Source of the DNA: Bacteroidaceae bacterium
GTDB lineage: Bacteria; Bacteroidota; Bacteroidia; Bacteroidales; Bacteroidaceae
DNA length: 36,084 nt
Direction: 5' to 3'
Assembly: GCA_017507105.1 (NCBI GenBank)
Contig: JAFWBM010000031.1
Location: 84,265 to 120,348 of the forward strand
Below, piece by piece: positions 27,211 to 34,813 of the stretch. The number at the start of each line of letters is the position of its first letter. The first letter of the stretch is position 1. The position numbers and the translations under genes are program-made. The notes beneath the pieces were generated by a model. That model was not told the DNA's origin. It worked only from the letters and a program-made list of their open reading frames with translations, and searched no databases.

Positions 27211-27389
27211 AATATGTTATTTTTTATTGATTTTTCCGCAATGCAAAGTAACATATAAATATTCAGAGAAAGAAATATTTTTTACTAAAATTTGTGTACA
27301 GTAACAAATTTATATATAGTTAATTGGAATTGTACGCATATGCAAGTGTGATAGTTTGCTTTCCTTTATAAAAAACATGAGCATAATAC

Positions 27390-27420
27390 TTTGATATAAG
27401 AAAAATTATGTATAACTTTG
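27390..27420 (+). promoter_or_regulatory. Consensus promoter for the rpsF operon
   Basis: TTTG (27390-27393), exactly 19 nt, TAACTTTG (27413-27420): a perfect match to the Bacteroidota consensus. The leader of about 40 nt contains a short inverted repeat CGTTTA/TAAACG (27427-27440). Confidence 0.85.
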
Positions 27421-27467
27421 CACCCGCGTTTAGATAAACGAATGTTTAACCTATTTTATTAACAAAA

Positions 27468-27809
27468 ATGAATCAATACGAAACCGTTTTCATTTTAACT
27501 CCCGTTTTGTCTGATTCTCAGATGAAGGAAGCGGTAGAGAAGTTCAAGGGCATTCTCGCGGCTGAAGGCGCTGAGATTGTCAATGAGGAGAACTGGGGTC
27601 TTAAGAAACTTGCTTACCCCATCGAGAAGAAAACAACCGGATTTTATGTAATGCTTGAGTTCAAGGCTGAGCCTAAGGTGATTGCTAAACTTGAGTTGCA
27701 GTATCGTCGCGATGAGCGCGTTATCCGTTCACTGGTTGTTAAGTTGGATAAATATGCAGCAGAGTATGCCGCTAAGAGAAGAAGTTTAAAAGCAAATAAG
27801 GAGGATTAA
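27468..27809 (+). CDS. rpsF: 30S ribosomal protein S6 (bS6)
   Basis: 113 residues. It begins [20 protein letters not shown] and contains the family pattern [21 protein letters not shown] and the [17 protein letters not shown] core, with a basic tail ([13 protein letters not shown]). bS6 pairs with bS18 on the 30S platform. The start is preceded by an A-rich stretch without SD. Order rpsF-rpsR-rplI is the conserved bacterial operon. Its last codons contain the Shine-Dalgarno sequence of rpsR. Confidence 0.98.
   Translation: MNQYETVFILTPVLSDSQMKEAVEKFKGILAAEGAEIVNEENWGLKKLAYPIEKKTTGFYVMLEFKAEPKVIAKLELQYRRDERVIRSLVVKLDKYAAEYAAKRRSLKANKED
27798..27804 (+). promoter_or_regulatory. Strong Shine-Dalgarno sequence of rpsR
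   Basis: AAGGAGG lies 7 nt before the ATG of rpsR, inside the last codons of rpsF. It is unusual here because nearly every other gene in the window has none. Confidence 0.8.
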
Positions 27810-27811
27810 TT

Positions 27812-28081
27812 ATGGCACAGACACCTTCAGAAATCAGATATTTGACACCTCCCTCGGTTGATGTCAAGAAGAAGAAATATTGCCGCTTCAAAAAGAACGG
27901 TATCAAGTATATCGACTATAAGGATCCTGAATTCCTCAAGAAATTCCTGAACGAGCAGGGTAAATTGCTTCCCCGTCGCATCACAGGTACTTCTTTGAAA
28001 TTCCAGCGTCGCATTGCGCAGGCTGTTAAGCGTGCACGTCATTTGGCTCTGCTGCCTTTTGTTACTGATATGATGAAATAA
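27812..28081 (+). CDS. rpsR: 30S ribosomal protein S18 (bS18)
   Basis: 89 residues. Contains [20 protein letters not shown], then the diagnostic [29 protein letters not shown] block. bS18 binds bS6 on the platform and, in Bacteroidota, lies with bS21 near the anti-Shine-Dalgarno end of 16S rRNA, where these proteins have been reported to mask it. It begins 2 bp after the rpsF stop and is preceded by a strong SD, so it can be reinitiated or translated separately. It is followed by another SD for rplI. Confidence 0.98.
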   Translation: MAQTPSEIRYLTPPSVDVKKKKYCRFKKNGIKYIDYKDPEFLKKFLNEQGKLLPRRITGTSLKFQRRIAQAVKRARHLALLPFVTDMMK

Positions 28082-28082
28082 T

Positions 28083-28090
28083 AAAGGAGG
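28083..28090 (+). promoter_or_regulatory. Strong Shine-Dalgarno sequence of rplI
   Basis: AAAGGAGG, 7 nt before the rplI ATG and immediately after the rpsR stop. Spacing is the same as for rpsR. Confidence 0.8.
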
Positions 28091-28097
28091 AATAATT

Positions 28098-28565
28098 ATG
28101 GAGTTAATACTTAAAGAAGACGTTATCAACCTTGGTTACAAGGACGATGTAGTAAAGGTAAAGGACGGTTATGGCCGTAATTATTTGATTCCCACAGGTA
28201 AGGCTGTTATTGCTACTCCTTCGGCAAAGAAGGTGTTGGCCGAGAATCTGCGTCAGCGTGCACACAAGCTCGCTAAGATTAAGGCAGACGCTCAGGAGTT
28301 GGCAGCTAAGCTCGAGGGTGTTGCTCTGACAATCGCTACAAAGGTAAGCGCAACAGGTACTATCTTTGGTTCGGTTGGTGCTATGCAGATTGCAGCTGAG
28401 TTGGAGAAGCTCGGTTACGAGATTGACCGTAAGATTATCAATGTTGAGGCTGTTAAGACAGTTGGTAACTACGAGGCTACTGTGAAACTTCACAGAGAGG
28501 TATCGGTTAAGGTTCCCTTCACTGTTGTAGCCGAGGCTGAGGAGGCTGTTGAGGCTGCCGAATAA
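28098..28565 (+). CDS. rplI: 50S ribosomal protein L9 (bL9)
   Basis: 155 residues. The N-terminal domain (MELILKEDVINLGYKDDVVKVKDGYGRNYLIP) is characteristic, followed by a central helix rich in Ala/Lys and the C-terminal domain (SVGAMQIAAELEKLGYEID, KTVGNYEATVKLHREVSVKV). The tail is Ala/Glu-rich (VVAEAEEAVEAAE). bL9 sits at the base of the L1 stalk and helps maintain frame. The gene ends 26 bp before a terminator with a T-run, closing the operon. Confidence 0.98.
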   Translation: MELILKEDVINLGYKDDVVKVKDGYGRNYLIPTGKAVIATPSAKKVLAENLRQRAHKLAKIKADAQELAAKLEGVALTIATKVSATGTIFGSVGAMQIAAELEKLGYEIDRKIINVEAVKTVGNYEATVKLHREVSVKVPFTVVAEAEEAVEAAE

Positions 28566-28591
28566 TCTTAGAGTAAGGTTATAATTTATAC

Positions 28592-28625
28592 AAGGTTGTG
28601 TCCCACCGCGGACGCAACCTTTTTT
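28592..28625 (+). terminator. Terminator of the rpsF-rpsR-rplI operon
   Basis: The stem AAGGTTGTGTCC (28592-28603) pairs with GGACGCAACCTT (28610-28621), one G-T pair, with a 6-nt loop and a T-run. Confidence 0.85.
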
Positions 28626-28910
28626 GCTTTTATAGCCCTCCCCGGAGAAAAAAGATACAGCCCCGCGTAATCACTACGGAGGGCTGCACGGGGGAATTGA
28701 ATGATTAAGAAAAAGTATTTATCAGTAGGATGTTATCTCTGTTCTTATAACACGCATCGGGGCGAGTTTGTTCGCGCAGTGTGGCTCTGTTGTGTGATTA
28801 TTCCTTAAAAAACATCTGCTTTTGGGATTTTCGTGCCGCTGCTAAAATTTATAAGGTTTTTTTAGTTGAAAGAAATTAAGGCGCATCTTATATATTACCG
28901 ACAATTTTAT
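28626..28910. other. Intergenic stretch of 285 bp without a recognised gene
   Basis: No convincing reading frame was found here on either strand. It holds an 8-bp inverted repeat (AGCCCTCC at 28634-28641, GGAGGGCT at 28678-28685) in a GC-richer patch, then T-rich sequence. It could carry an untranslated RNA or the left border of the GC-rich module; nothing else supports that. Confidence 0.5.
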
Positions 28911-28918
28911 TAAGTTTG
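28911..28918 (+). promoter_or_regulatory. Promoter -7 element of the kinase/regulator operon
   Basis: TAAGTTTG, an exact TAnnTTTG match, ends 9 nt before the ATG at 28928. A matching -33 was not evident. The predicted leader is only a few nt. Confidence 0.5.
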
Positions 28919-28927
28919 CAACAGAGA

Positions 28928-31900
28928 ATGACTTTTTTGAGACGATACATATTCTATCTTATTGCTGTGGCCGCGACGCTTCTGTTGGCGTCGTGCACAT
29001 TGTCGCGCGCTGAAAATGGGGATAAATTGCGTGCCGAGGAGCTCTCTTCGACACTCGAAGGGTGGCGCTATCGTAGCAGCGACAGCTTGTATCGGTTGGC
29101 CTCGGCGGTGGATACGATGCGAGGGGTGGGGCACGAGTGTCGTGCCGTTGCCCGCAATGCTGCGGCCTATTCACTGTTTATGCAGATGGATTATAGGCGT
29201 GCTGCCGAGCTTTATTCGGCGGTGATAAAGGAGGCCGATTGCGAGATTGAGGCGCTTGTGGCTGACGTTGGGATGATGCTTATTTGCTATCGAACATCGG
29301 CCAACAGGGAGTTTTTTGATTATCGTTCGAGTGCCTTGCAAAGGGTGAGCCGCATAAACGAGGAGGAGGCACTGCTGCCCGAGGGCGAGCGCGAGCGTTT
29401 CTATGCTGCGCGTGTGGAGCTTGCGGCTGTGTCGCTCTGTTATTTTGCCAATTTGGGAATGACGACCGAGGCTGAGGCGGCTGCGGAGTATCTGAAGAGA
29501 AATATAGGGCTTGTCGATTCTCTCTCGCGCCGAATATATGGTCGGGTGTTGATGAATTATCGCCCCGAGGTTCCGCCTCTTGAGCGCGTCGAGGCGTTGT
29601 CGCAGTTGTTGGTGCGCGCCGAGGCCGAGCGGCAATTGTGGCTCGCTGCCAACAGCCGCCTTATGCTGGCGGTGCTGCTGCGTAGCGATGAGGTTCGGGA
29701 AAAGGCAGCCGAGGCTCTTACGCAGCAGATGAAGCTGATAAATACCGAGGGGCTAAATGACGACGAGCTTGCGCAGCAGCTGGCGCTTAGGGCAGCCGAG
29801 GAGTTTAGTCGCTACGGCGATTCTTATATGGTGATTGAGGCGCTGTCGGTGGCTGCTTCGTGCTGCACGCAGAATGGCCGCTTCGACGAGGCGCTGTCGT
29901 TGCTGGACGATGCTATGGGCCTCGTGAACGACTATTATGCCACTCGTTACCCCGAGACTGCCGATACTCTGACACTCGATTTTACCGACCCCGACGCCGA
30001 GTGGCGCCTTCTCTCGCGCGACAGCCTTGCAAATATCTACGAGTGTCTGCTGAGTGTGCGTCGCGAGGCCAGCTGTGCCTTTGCAGGCGTCGGCGATAAA
30101 TATCTCTCGGACGTGAACCGCAACAGTTATCTCGACCTTTTGCGCACGACGCGTCTGAATAAACAGATTGAGAGCCGAATAAAAAGCACCGAGGCGAGCG
30201 CTTCGAGGCTCTACGTGTGGGCGCTGTTGCTTGCCGTGGTGCTTGTGGCCGTGTCGGTGGCCGTCTATATGCTGGGCAGGCGCTGGAGGCGTCGCAGCCG
30301 CGAGTATGTCGATGACCTGTCGGCGCTTCAGAGGCTGTGCCGCCGCCTTATCTACTCGTTGCCAAAGGAGATTGACAGCGCCGACGAGGTTATCGGCGCC
30401 GTTGCCGATATTCTGAACAGTGAGCTTGCCGAGGAGGCCGACGGGTGCCGCTTCTCTATCGTAGCCGCCGATGAGCCGCCGGCCGATGATGCCGTTGCGC
30501 GCCTGCCGCTCTTGACACTCGACGAGCCCTCGCTCGCGCTTGTCGTAGAGGCCGGGGAGCCTCTTTCGCGGCAAAGAATGCTCTTTCTGCGGGTGGCGCT
30601 GCCCTATATTGCCGCGGCAATCGACGAGGGGCGGCGTGTGGCCGATATTGGCGGCGAGCGTCTGCGTCTGAGCGAGCAGCGCCTGTCGTATGCCCTCTAC
30701 CTTGACGAGCATAAGCGCGAGTATGTCGATAAGCGTGTGGCTCTGTCGCTTGTCGGCGGTATGCGCCCGTATATCGACCGTATGCTCAATGAATTACGCC
30801 GTCTCTCGACTATCGACGCTGGGGGCGACGAGGCGCAGCGCCGTCTGCAATATCTTGTGGAGCTTACGGGCGTGCTCGACGATTATAACGAGCTGCTTGC
30901 ACGATGGATAAAGATGCGTCGCGGCGAGCTCAGCTTGCAGATTGAGAATTTCCCGCTCTCCGCGCCCTTTGGCATAATAGCAAAGAGCGCGGCGGCCCTT
31001 TCGATGCGCGGCATAAGCCTGAGGGTTTTCGAGAGTAATTTTGTGGTGAAGGCCGATAGGGCGCTGACGCTTTTTATGATAAATACGCTTGTCGAAAATG
31101 CCGCAAAATTCACTCCGAGGGGAGGCGCCGTGGCGCTCGAAGCCATTGAGGGCAATGATTTTGTCGAGATTGCCGTCGCCGACACGGGCGTCGGTATGTC
31201 GGCGGCCGACGTTGACAAAATTCTTAACTCTAAAGTTTATGATGCTTCGAGTATAGGGGCCTCGGGGACGATGGCCGCAAATAAGGGCTCGGGATTCGGA
31301 CTTATGAATTGCAAAGGAATTATAGAAAAATATCGTAAGACCGACGCAGCCTTTGCCGTGTGTCGTATGGATATAAAAAGTGAGCCGGGCAAGGGGAGCC
31401 GCTTCTCGTTCCGCCTGCCCAAAGGGGTGATGCGCACGCTGCTCGTCCTGCTCTTTGCGGCTTTTCCCTTTGCAGCCTCGGCACAGGACGATGATATAAA
31501 TACTCTTGCCGATTCGGTATATTCGTGCAACGTAAGGGGCGAATATGCGGCGGCGCTCGACTATGCCCGGGAGGTTGTCGATGCGATGAATAGTTTCTAC
31601 AAGGCGAGAGTCGGCGGCGCCGATACGCTGTCGCTCGACGCGGGAGCAGTGTCCGAGATTAAGTGGTGGCGCGATGCTCTCTTTGCCGACACGCTGATGG
31701 AATATGTCTATTATAATCTGCTTGATATGCGCAACGAGGCTGCGGTGGCGGCGCTTGCGCTGGGCGATTGGCAGACGTACAGATATAATAATGCTGTTTA
31801 TACGCAGCTCTACCGCCTTGTGCACGAGGATGGCGACCTTGTCCATTATTACCAAAAAATGCAGAGCGTGGCCAACTATCGCAGGGCGGCCATCGTGCTG

Positions 31901-33154
31901 TGTATCACCCTGTTGCTTGTTCTTGCAGTGGTGGCCGTCGTAATGTATATGCGACGCATTGTGGCCGAGAGGATGAACAGCGACATTCTGCTGAGGGTAA
32001 ATGCGCGTCTGTTGCAGAGGGCGAGGGACGACAGAGGCTCGCCCGAGGGGCTTGCGCAGAGTATGTCGCACGATATTTTTGTGGTGCTGCACGATTATAT
32101 GAAGATTAAGGGGGTCTCTGTGCTGCTGGGCAGCGGTGCCGAGGTTCAAACGGCTGCCTATCCTTCAGAGGCTCTATCGCCTCTGCTGCCGACGCTCTAT
32201 GCTGCCGCCCGCCCCTACGTCAGCGGCGATTCCTTGACAAGGGCCGTGCCTCTGCTGACGCCCTCGTCGGATAGTGGGGAGTGCTTGGGAATGTTGTGCA
32301 TCGAGTGCGAGCGCCGATTGTCGGTGGCCGAATGTACGCTCGTCGAGCTTATTGCCGATTATGCAGCCTCGGCCGCTTATCACGCCGTGGTGCGTCTGGC
32401 ACAGGAGTATCGCAATCTTGATGAGGTAAGGGAAGAGACTGCCCGCACAATGTACGAGGAGAATAATATGCACGTAAGGAATATGGTTATTGACAACTGC
32501 TTGTCGATAATAAAGCACGAGACGGTCTATTATCCCGGACGCATCCGCGAGCTTGTGCAGCGCCTCGGCCACGAGGATAAGGGAGCCGATGCGTGGCGTC
32601 GGAGGGTGGATGCAATGTGCGAGCTTATGGATTATTACAGCTCGATATTCGGGGTGCTTGCCTCGTGCGCGGCACGTCAGATGCACGATGCTCATTTTAA
32701 AGTGTCGCGCGTGCCTCTGTCCGAGATTTTTAAGAATGCCGCATCCTTTGCCGCCCGTAAGGGGGCTAAAAGAGGGTTGCCGATAAAATTGGACTATGAG
32801 CCCACTGACGCTGTTGCGCTGGGCGATTATGCACTTATAGAGTATCTTGTAGAGACGCTCATCGAGGCGGTGGCAGCCTTGGGTGCTTGCCGTCTGCATC
32901 TCTCGGCCGAGGATAAGGATGGTTCGTTGCTTGTGGCTGTCGAGTGCAAAGGGCCGAGGCTGGGCGAGCAACGTGCAGCGTCGTTCTTTGTGCCCCGGCG
33001 CGAGGGCGCCGAGGCTATGGAGCCGCTTATAGCACGCGAAATTGTGCGTATGCACGAGGATTATATGGACAGGCGCGCTGCGCGTCTTGTGGCTTTCGAC
33101 ACCGACGATGGCTGCGCGATACATTTTACGCTACCTAAATTGAATAACGAATAA
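28928..33154 (+). CDS. Giant tandem sensor-kinase-like protein (possible DUF5112/DUF5113 family)
   Basis: 1408 residues from the ATG at 28928; TTG at 28916 is in frame but lies inside the -7 element. The N-terminus ends in a lipobox-like LLLASC. First half: a helical repeat-rich periplasmic region to about 425, a membrane helix near 428-449, and a cytoplasmic kinase core with N box LVENAAKF (about 721-728), DTGVGM (752-757) and GSGFGL (787-792). At M835 a new signal-like segment (MRTLLVLLFAAFPFAASAQ) begins a second unit: another periplasmic part, a helix near 988-1010, a possible GAF-like part and a His box SIIKHETVYYPGRI (H1197), with a degenerate ATPase end. A GC-rich gene, followed 10 bp later by a regulator. 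Confidence 0.85.
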   Translation: MTFLRRYIFYLIAVAATLLLASCTLSRAENGDKLRAEELSSTLEGWRYRSSDSLYRLASAVDTMRGVGHECRAVARNAAAYSLFMQMDYRRAAELYSAVIKEADCEIEALVADVGMMLICYRTSANREFFDYRSSALQRVSRINEEEALLPEGERERFYAARVELAAVSLCYFANLGMTTEAEAAAEYLKRNIGLVDSLSRRIYGRVLMNYRPEVPPLERVEALSQLLVRAEAERQLWLAANSRLMLAVLLRSDEVREKAAEALTQQMKLINTEGLNDDELAQQLALRAAEEFSRYGDSYMVIEALSVAASCCTQNGRFDEALSLLDDAMGLVNDYYATRYPETADTLTLDFTDPDAEWRLLSRDSLANIYECLLSVRREASCAFAGVGDKYLSDVNRNSYLDLLRTTRLNKQIESRIKSTEASASRLYVWALLLAVVLVAVSVAVYMLGRRWRRRSREYVDDLSALQRLCRRLIYSLPKEIDSADEVIGAVADILNSELAEEADGCRFSIVAADEPPADDAVARLPLLTLDEPSLALVVEAGEPLSRQRMLFLRVALPYIAAAIDEGRRVADIGGERLRLSEQRLSYALYLDEHKREYVDKRVALSLVGGMRPYIDRMLNELRRLSTIDAGGDEAQRRLQYLVELTGVLDDYNELLARWIKMRRGELSLQIENFPLSAPFGIIAKSAAALSMRGISLRVFESNFVVKADRALTLFMINTLVENAAKFTPRGGAVALEAIEGNDFVEIAVADTGVGMSAADVDKILNSKVYDASSIGASGTMAANKGSGFGLMNCKGIIEKYRKTDAAFAVCRMDIKSEPGKGSRFSFRLPKGVMRTLLVLLFAAFPFAASAQDDDINTLADSVYSCNVRGEYAAALDYAREVVDAMNSFYKARVGGADTLSLDAGAVSEIKWWRDALFADTLMEYVYYNLLDMRNEAAVAALALGDWQTYRYNNAVYTQLYRLVHEDGDLVHYYQKMQSVANYRRAAIVLCITLLLVLAVVAVVMYMRRIVAERMNSDILLRVNARLLQRARDDRGSPEGLAQSMSHDIFVVLHDYMKIKGVSVLLGSGAEVQTAAYPSEALSPLLPTLYAAARPYVSGDSLTRAVPLLTPSSDSGECLGMLCIECERRLSVAECTLVELIADYAASAAYHAVVRLAQEYRNLDEVREETARTMYEENNMHVRNMVIDNCLSIIKHETVYYPGRIRELVQRLGHEDKGADAWRRRVDAMCELMDYYSSIFGVLASCAARQMHDAHFKVSRVPLSEIFKNAASFAARKGAKRGLPIKLDYEPTDAVALGDYALIEYLVETLIEAVAALGACRLHLSAEDKDGSLLVAVECKGPRLGEQRAASFFVPRREGAEAMEPLIAREIVRMHEDYMDRRAARLVAFDTDDGCAIHFTLPKLNNE

Positions 33155-33164
33155 AATAAAATAT

Positions 33165-33887
33165 ATGGACAATAGATTCAGTGTGATAATAGTCGAGGAT
33201 GCCAAGCTCGAATTAAAAGGTACCGAGGAAATTTTCCGTACCGATATTCCCGAGGCCGATATTATCGGGGTGGCAATGTGCGAGGACGAGCTCTACCCGC
33301 TTATGCAGAAGCGTCTCCCCGACCTTCTGCTACTCGACCTTGGATTAGGTGGTTCGACGACCGTCGGGGTGGATATTTGCGCGAGGGTAAAGAGGGAGTA
33401 TCCCACCGTGAGGGTGCTTATTTTTACGGGCGAGGTATTGAACGAGAAACTGTGGGTTGACGTGCTTGACGCAGGCGCCGACGGCATTGTCCTAAAGACC
33501 GGCGAACTGCTGACAAAATATGAGATTCGCAGTGTAATGGCGGGCAAGCGCTTCGTCTTTAATCAGCCGGTGCTTGAGGTGATTACCGCGCGCTTCCGCG
33601 AGGGGGTGATGCGCGAGGCGGCGCATCGACGCTCGCTCATCGAGTATGATATTGACCGTTACGACGAGTGTCTGCTGCGTCATTTGGCCCTCGGATACAC
33701 AAAGGAGATGATTGCCAATTTGCGCACTATGCCCTTTGGTGTAAAATCGCTCGAAAAACGACAGGCCGACCTTGTGTCGCGTCTCTTCCCCGAGGGCGAG
33801 CAGCGTGGAATAAATGTTACTCGTTTGGTGGTGCGCGCCATTGAGTTGCGCATAATTGATGCCGAAAATCTTGAGGCCGATGAGTAG
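33165..33887 (+). CDS. Response regulator with REC and C-terminal LuxR-like helix-turn-helix region
   Basis: 240 residues. Receiver domain: VEDAKLELKG start, phospho-acceptor D58 in LLLLDLGLGG, T88 in IFTGE and K111 in VLKTGE. The C-terminal region (YDECLLRHLALGYTKEMIANLRTMP, then VKSLEKRQADLVSRLFPEG and NVTRLVVRAIELRI) resembles a diverged NarL/LuxR-type helix-turn-helix with an extra extension. It is 10 bp after the large kinase-like gene and overlaps the start of the next gene by 8 nt, so it is the obvious partner of the kinase. Targets cannot be seen. It shares the high GC of the module. Confidence 0.88.
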   Translation: MDNRFSVIIVEDAKLELKGTEEIFRTDIPEADIIGVAMCEDELYPLMQKRLPDLLLLDLGLGGSTTVGVDICARVKREYPTVRVLIFTGEVLNEKLWVDVLDAGADGIVLKTGELLTKYEIRSVMAGKRFVFNQPVLEVITARFREGVMREAAHRRSLIEYDIDRYDECLLRHLALGYTKEMIANLRTMPFGVKSLEKRQADLVSRLFPEGEQRGINVTRLVVRAIELRIIDAENLEADE

Positions 33888-34608
33888 CAAGGGGTATAGA
33901 TTCTGGCCGTTTCTGCTCTTTTCGGCTCTGCTGCTGTTGCTGTGGCTGGCCTCGTGGTTTGCGGGGGTGGCGGCGCTTTTTTCTTCGTCGGGCGAGGGGT
34001 TTAACAGTCTTTTCTCGGGCGAGGGGATGCGTTGGGCACTCTGTACGGCCGAGGCCTCGGTGGATGGCGCTCCGTGGGGGGCGCTGGCTATGGTGGTTGC
34101 CTCGGTGGGGCTTCTTGTGAGCTCGGGGATGCTTACGACGCTTGTGGGGCTCTTCGGTCGCCTGCCGCTGACGGCTGTCAGGCGGCAGGCGGGGCTGTCG
34201 GCGCTTGTGGTGTTTGTGCTTTTTGTGGCGCTGCTCTTTGTATCGTCGGTTGCTCCGTGGAATATTTTTGCGTCGGTAACGGGCGATTGGGCGTCGTCGT
34301 CGCTTGCGCAGGGGTGGTTGCTTCTGTTGCTTGTCGTCTCGCTCTCTGCCTCGCTTATGCACGGTTCGCTGTGCGGAAATTATCGAACGGTGGGCGACGT
34401 TGCACGGGGTGTCAGTGGCGTGTTTGCTCTGTTTGCTCCGGCCTTTTTGGCTGTATTGCCCGCCTCGGGAATTGTGCCTTGTATGCAGTATATCGGGGTG
34501 CTTACGGCCTCTGAGCCTGTGGCTGCTCTTTTGTCCGATTTTTTATGCTGGTTGCCTTTTCTTTTCGTTGCTTGTGTCGAGGGGCTGTCGGCGCTTAAAA
34601 GGTTGTAG
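33880..34608 (+). CDS. Polytopic membrane protein, possibly AbgT-like
   Basis: 242 residues from the ATG at 33880, which overlaps the regulator stop by 8 nt; upstream in-frame starts at 33856 and 33859 exist. About six hydrophobic helices, starting FLLFSALLLLLWLASWFAGV. The loop motif FNSLFSGEGMRWALCTAEA resembles the conserved SLLSAEGIRW stretch that I recall in short Bacteroidota proteins annotated as AbgT-type (p-aminobenzoyl-glutamate) transporters. The similarity is partial, so the family is tentative. Base composition is very GC-rich (44 of 60 in one counted line). Translational overlap suggests it belongs to the same operon as the two-component genes. Confidence 0.8.
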   Translation: MSSKGYRFWPFLLFSALLLLLWLASWFAGVAALFSSSGEGFNSLFSGEGMRWALCTAEASVDGAPWGALAMVVASVGLLVSSGMLTTLVGLFGRLPLTAVRRQAGLSALVVFVLFVALLFVSSVAPWNIFASVTGDWASSSLAQGWLLLLLVVSLSASLMHGSLCGNYRTVGDVARGVSGVFALFAPAFLAVLPASGIVPCMQYIGVLTASEPVAALLSDFLCWLPFLFVACVEGLSALKRL

Positions 34609-34707
34609 GGCGATATATATTTTTGTTGGAATATGCGGCTCTATTTACATAATATGCTCTCTATTGCTTGGGGGATAAAAAGGCTCAGTAAGAAATTTAC
34701 TGTGAAC

Positions 34708-34745
34708 TATTAGTGTCCGATTAAAAAGTTTATCGGACACTAATA
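34708..34745. repeat. 38-bp palindromic repeat, copy 1
   Basis: 14-bp arms TATTAGTGTCCGAT and ATCGGACACTAATA around a 10-nt AT-rich centre. It is identical, base for base and in the same orientation, to the copy at 35760-35797. It lies between the GC-rich module and the promoter of the EEP-family gene. Confidence 0.9.
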
Positions 34746-34756
34746 TATCGTTTTAT

Positions 34757-34764
34757 TATTTTTG
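34757..34764 (+). promoter_or_regulatory. Promoter -7 element of the EEP-family gene
   Basis: TATTTTTG, an exact TAnnTTTG match, 12 bp to the right of repeat copy 1. The corresponding -33 position would lie inside the palindrome, where no TTTG occurs. Confidence 0.5.
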
Positions 34765-34813
34765 TAGCAAATGTATGGTAAGCACTTACCCCCATAAAAG
34801 ACACAAAATCACT

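Noticed and set aside
28634-28685. 8-bp inverted repeat after the rplI terminator as a small RNA gene
   Set aside because: No promoter, terminator or conserved structure was evident; the repeat alone is too short.
29753-32149. Long minus-strand frames (319 and 451 codons) inside the tandem kinase gene
   Set aside because: They run antisense to a frame with clear kinase motifs. Their predicted proteins have no recognisable domains, and high GC lengthens chance frames.
32174-33124. 316-codon minus-strand frame in the second half of the kinase gene
   Set aside because: Same reason: the plus strand carries the H box and the helices, and the antisense product shows no family signature.
33817-34362. 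181-codon minus-strand frame rich in Arg, Pro and Gln
   Set aside because: Composition is that of an antisense reading of a GC-rich hydrophobic gene; no domain.
34686-34702. Short hairpin CAGTAA/TTACTG after the AbgT-like gene as a terminator
   Set aside because: Six-bp stem without a T-run; too weak to support.
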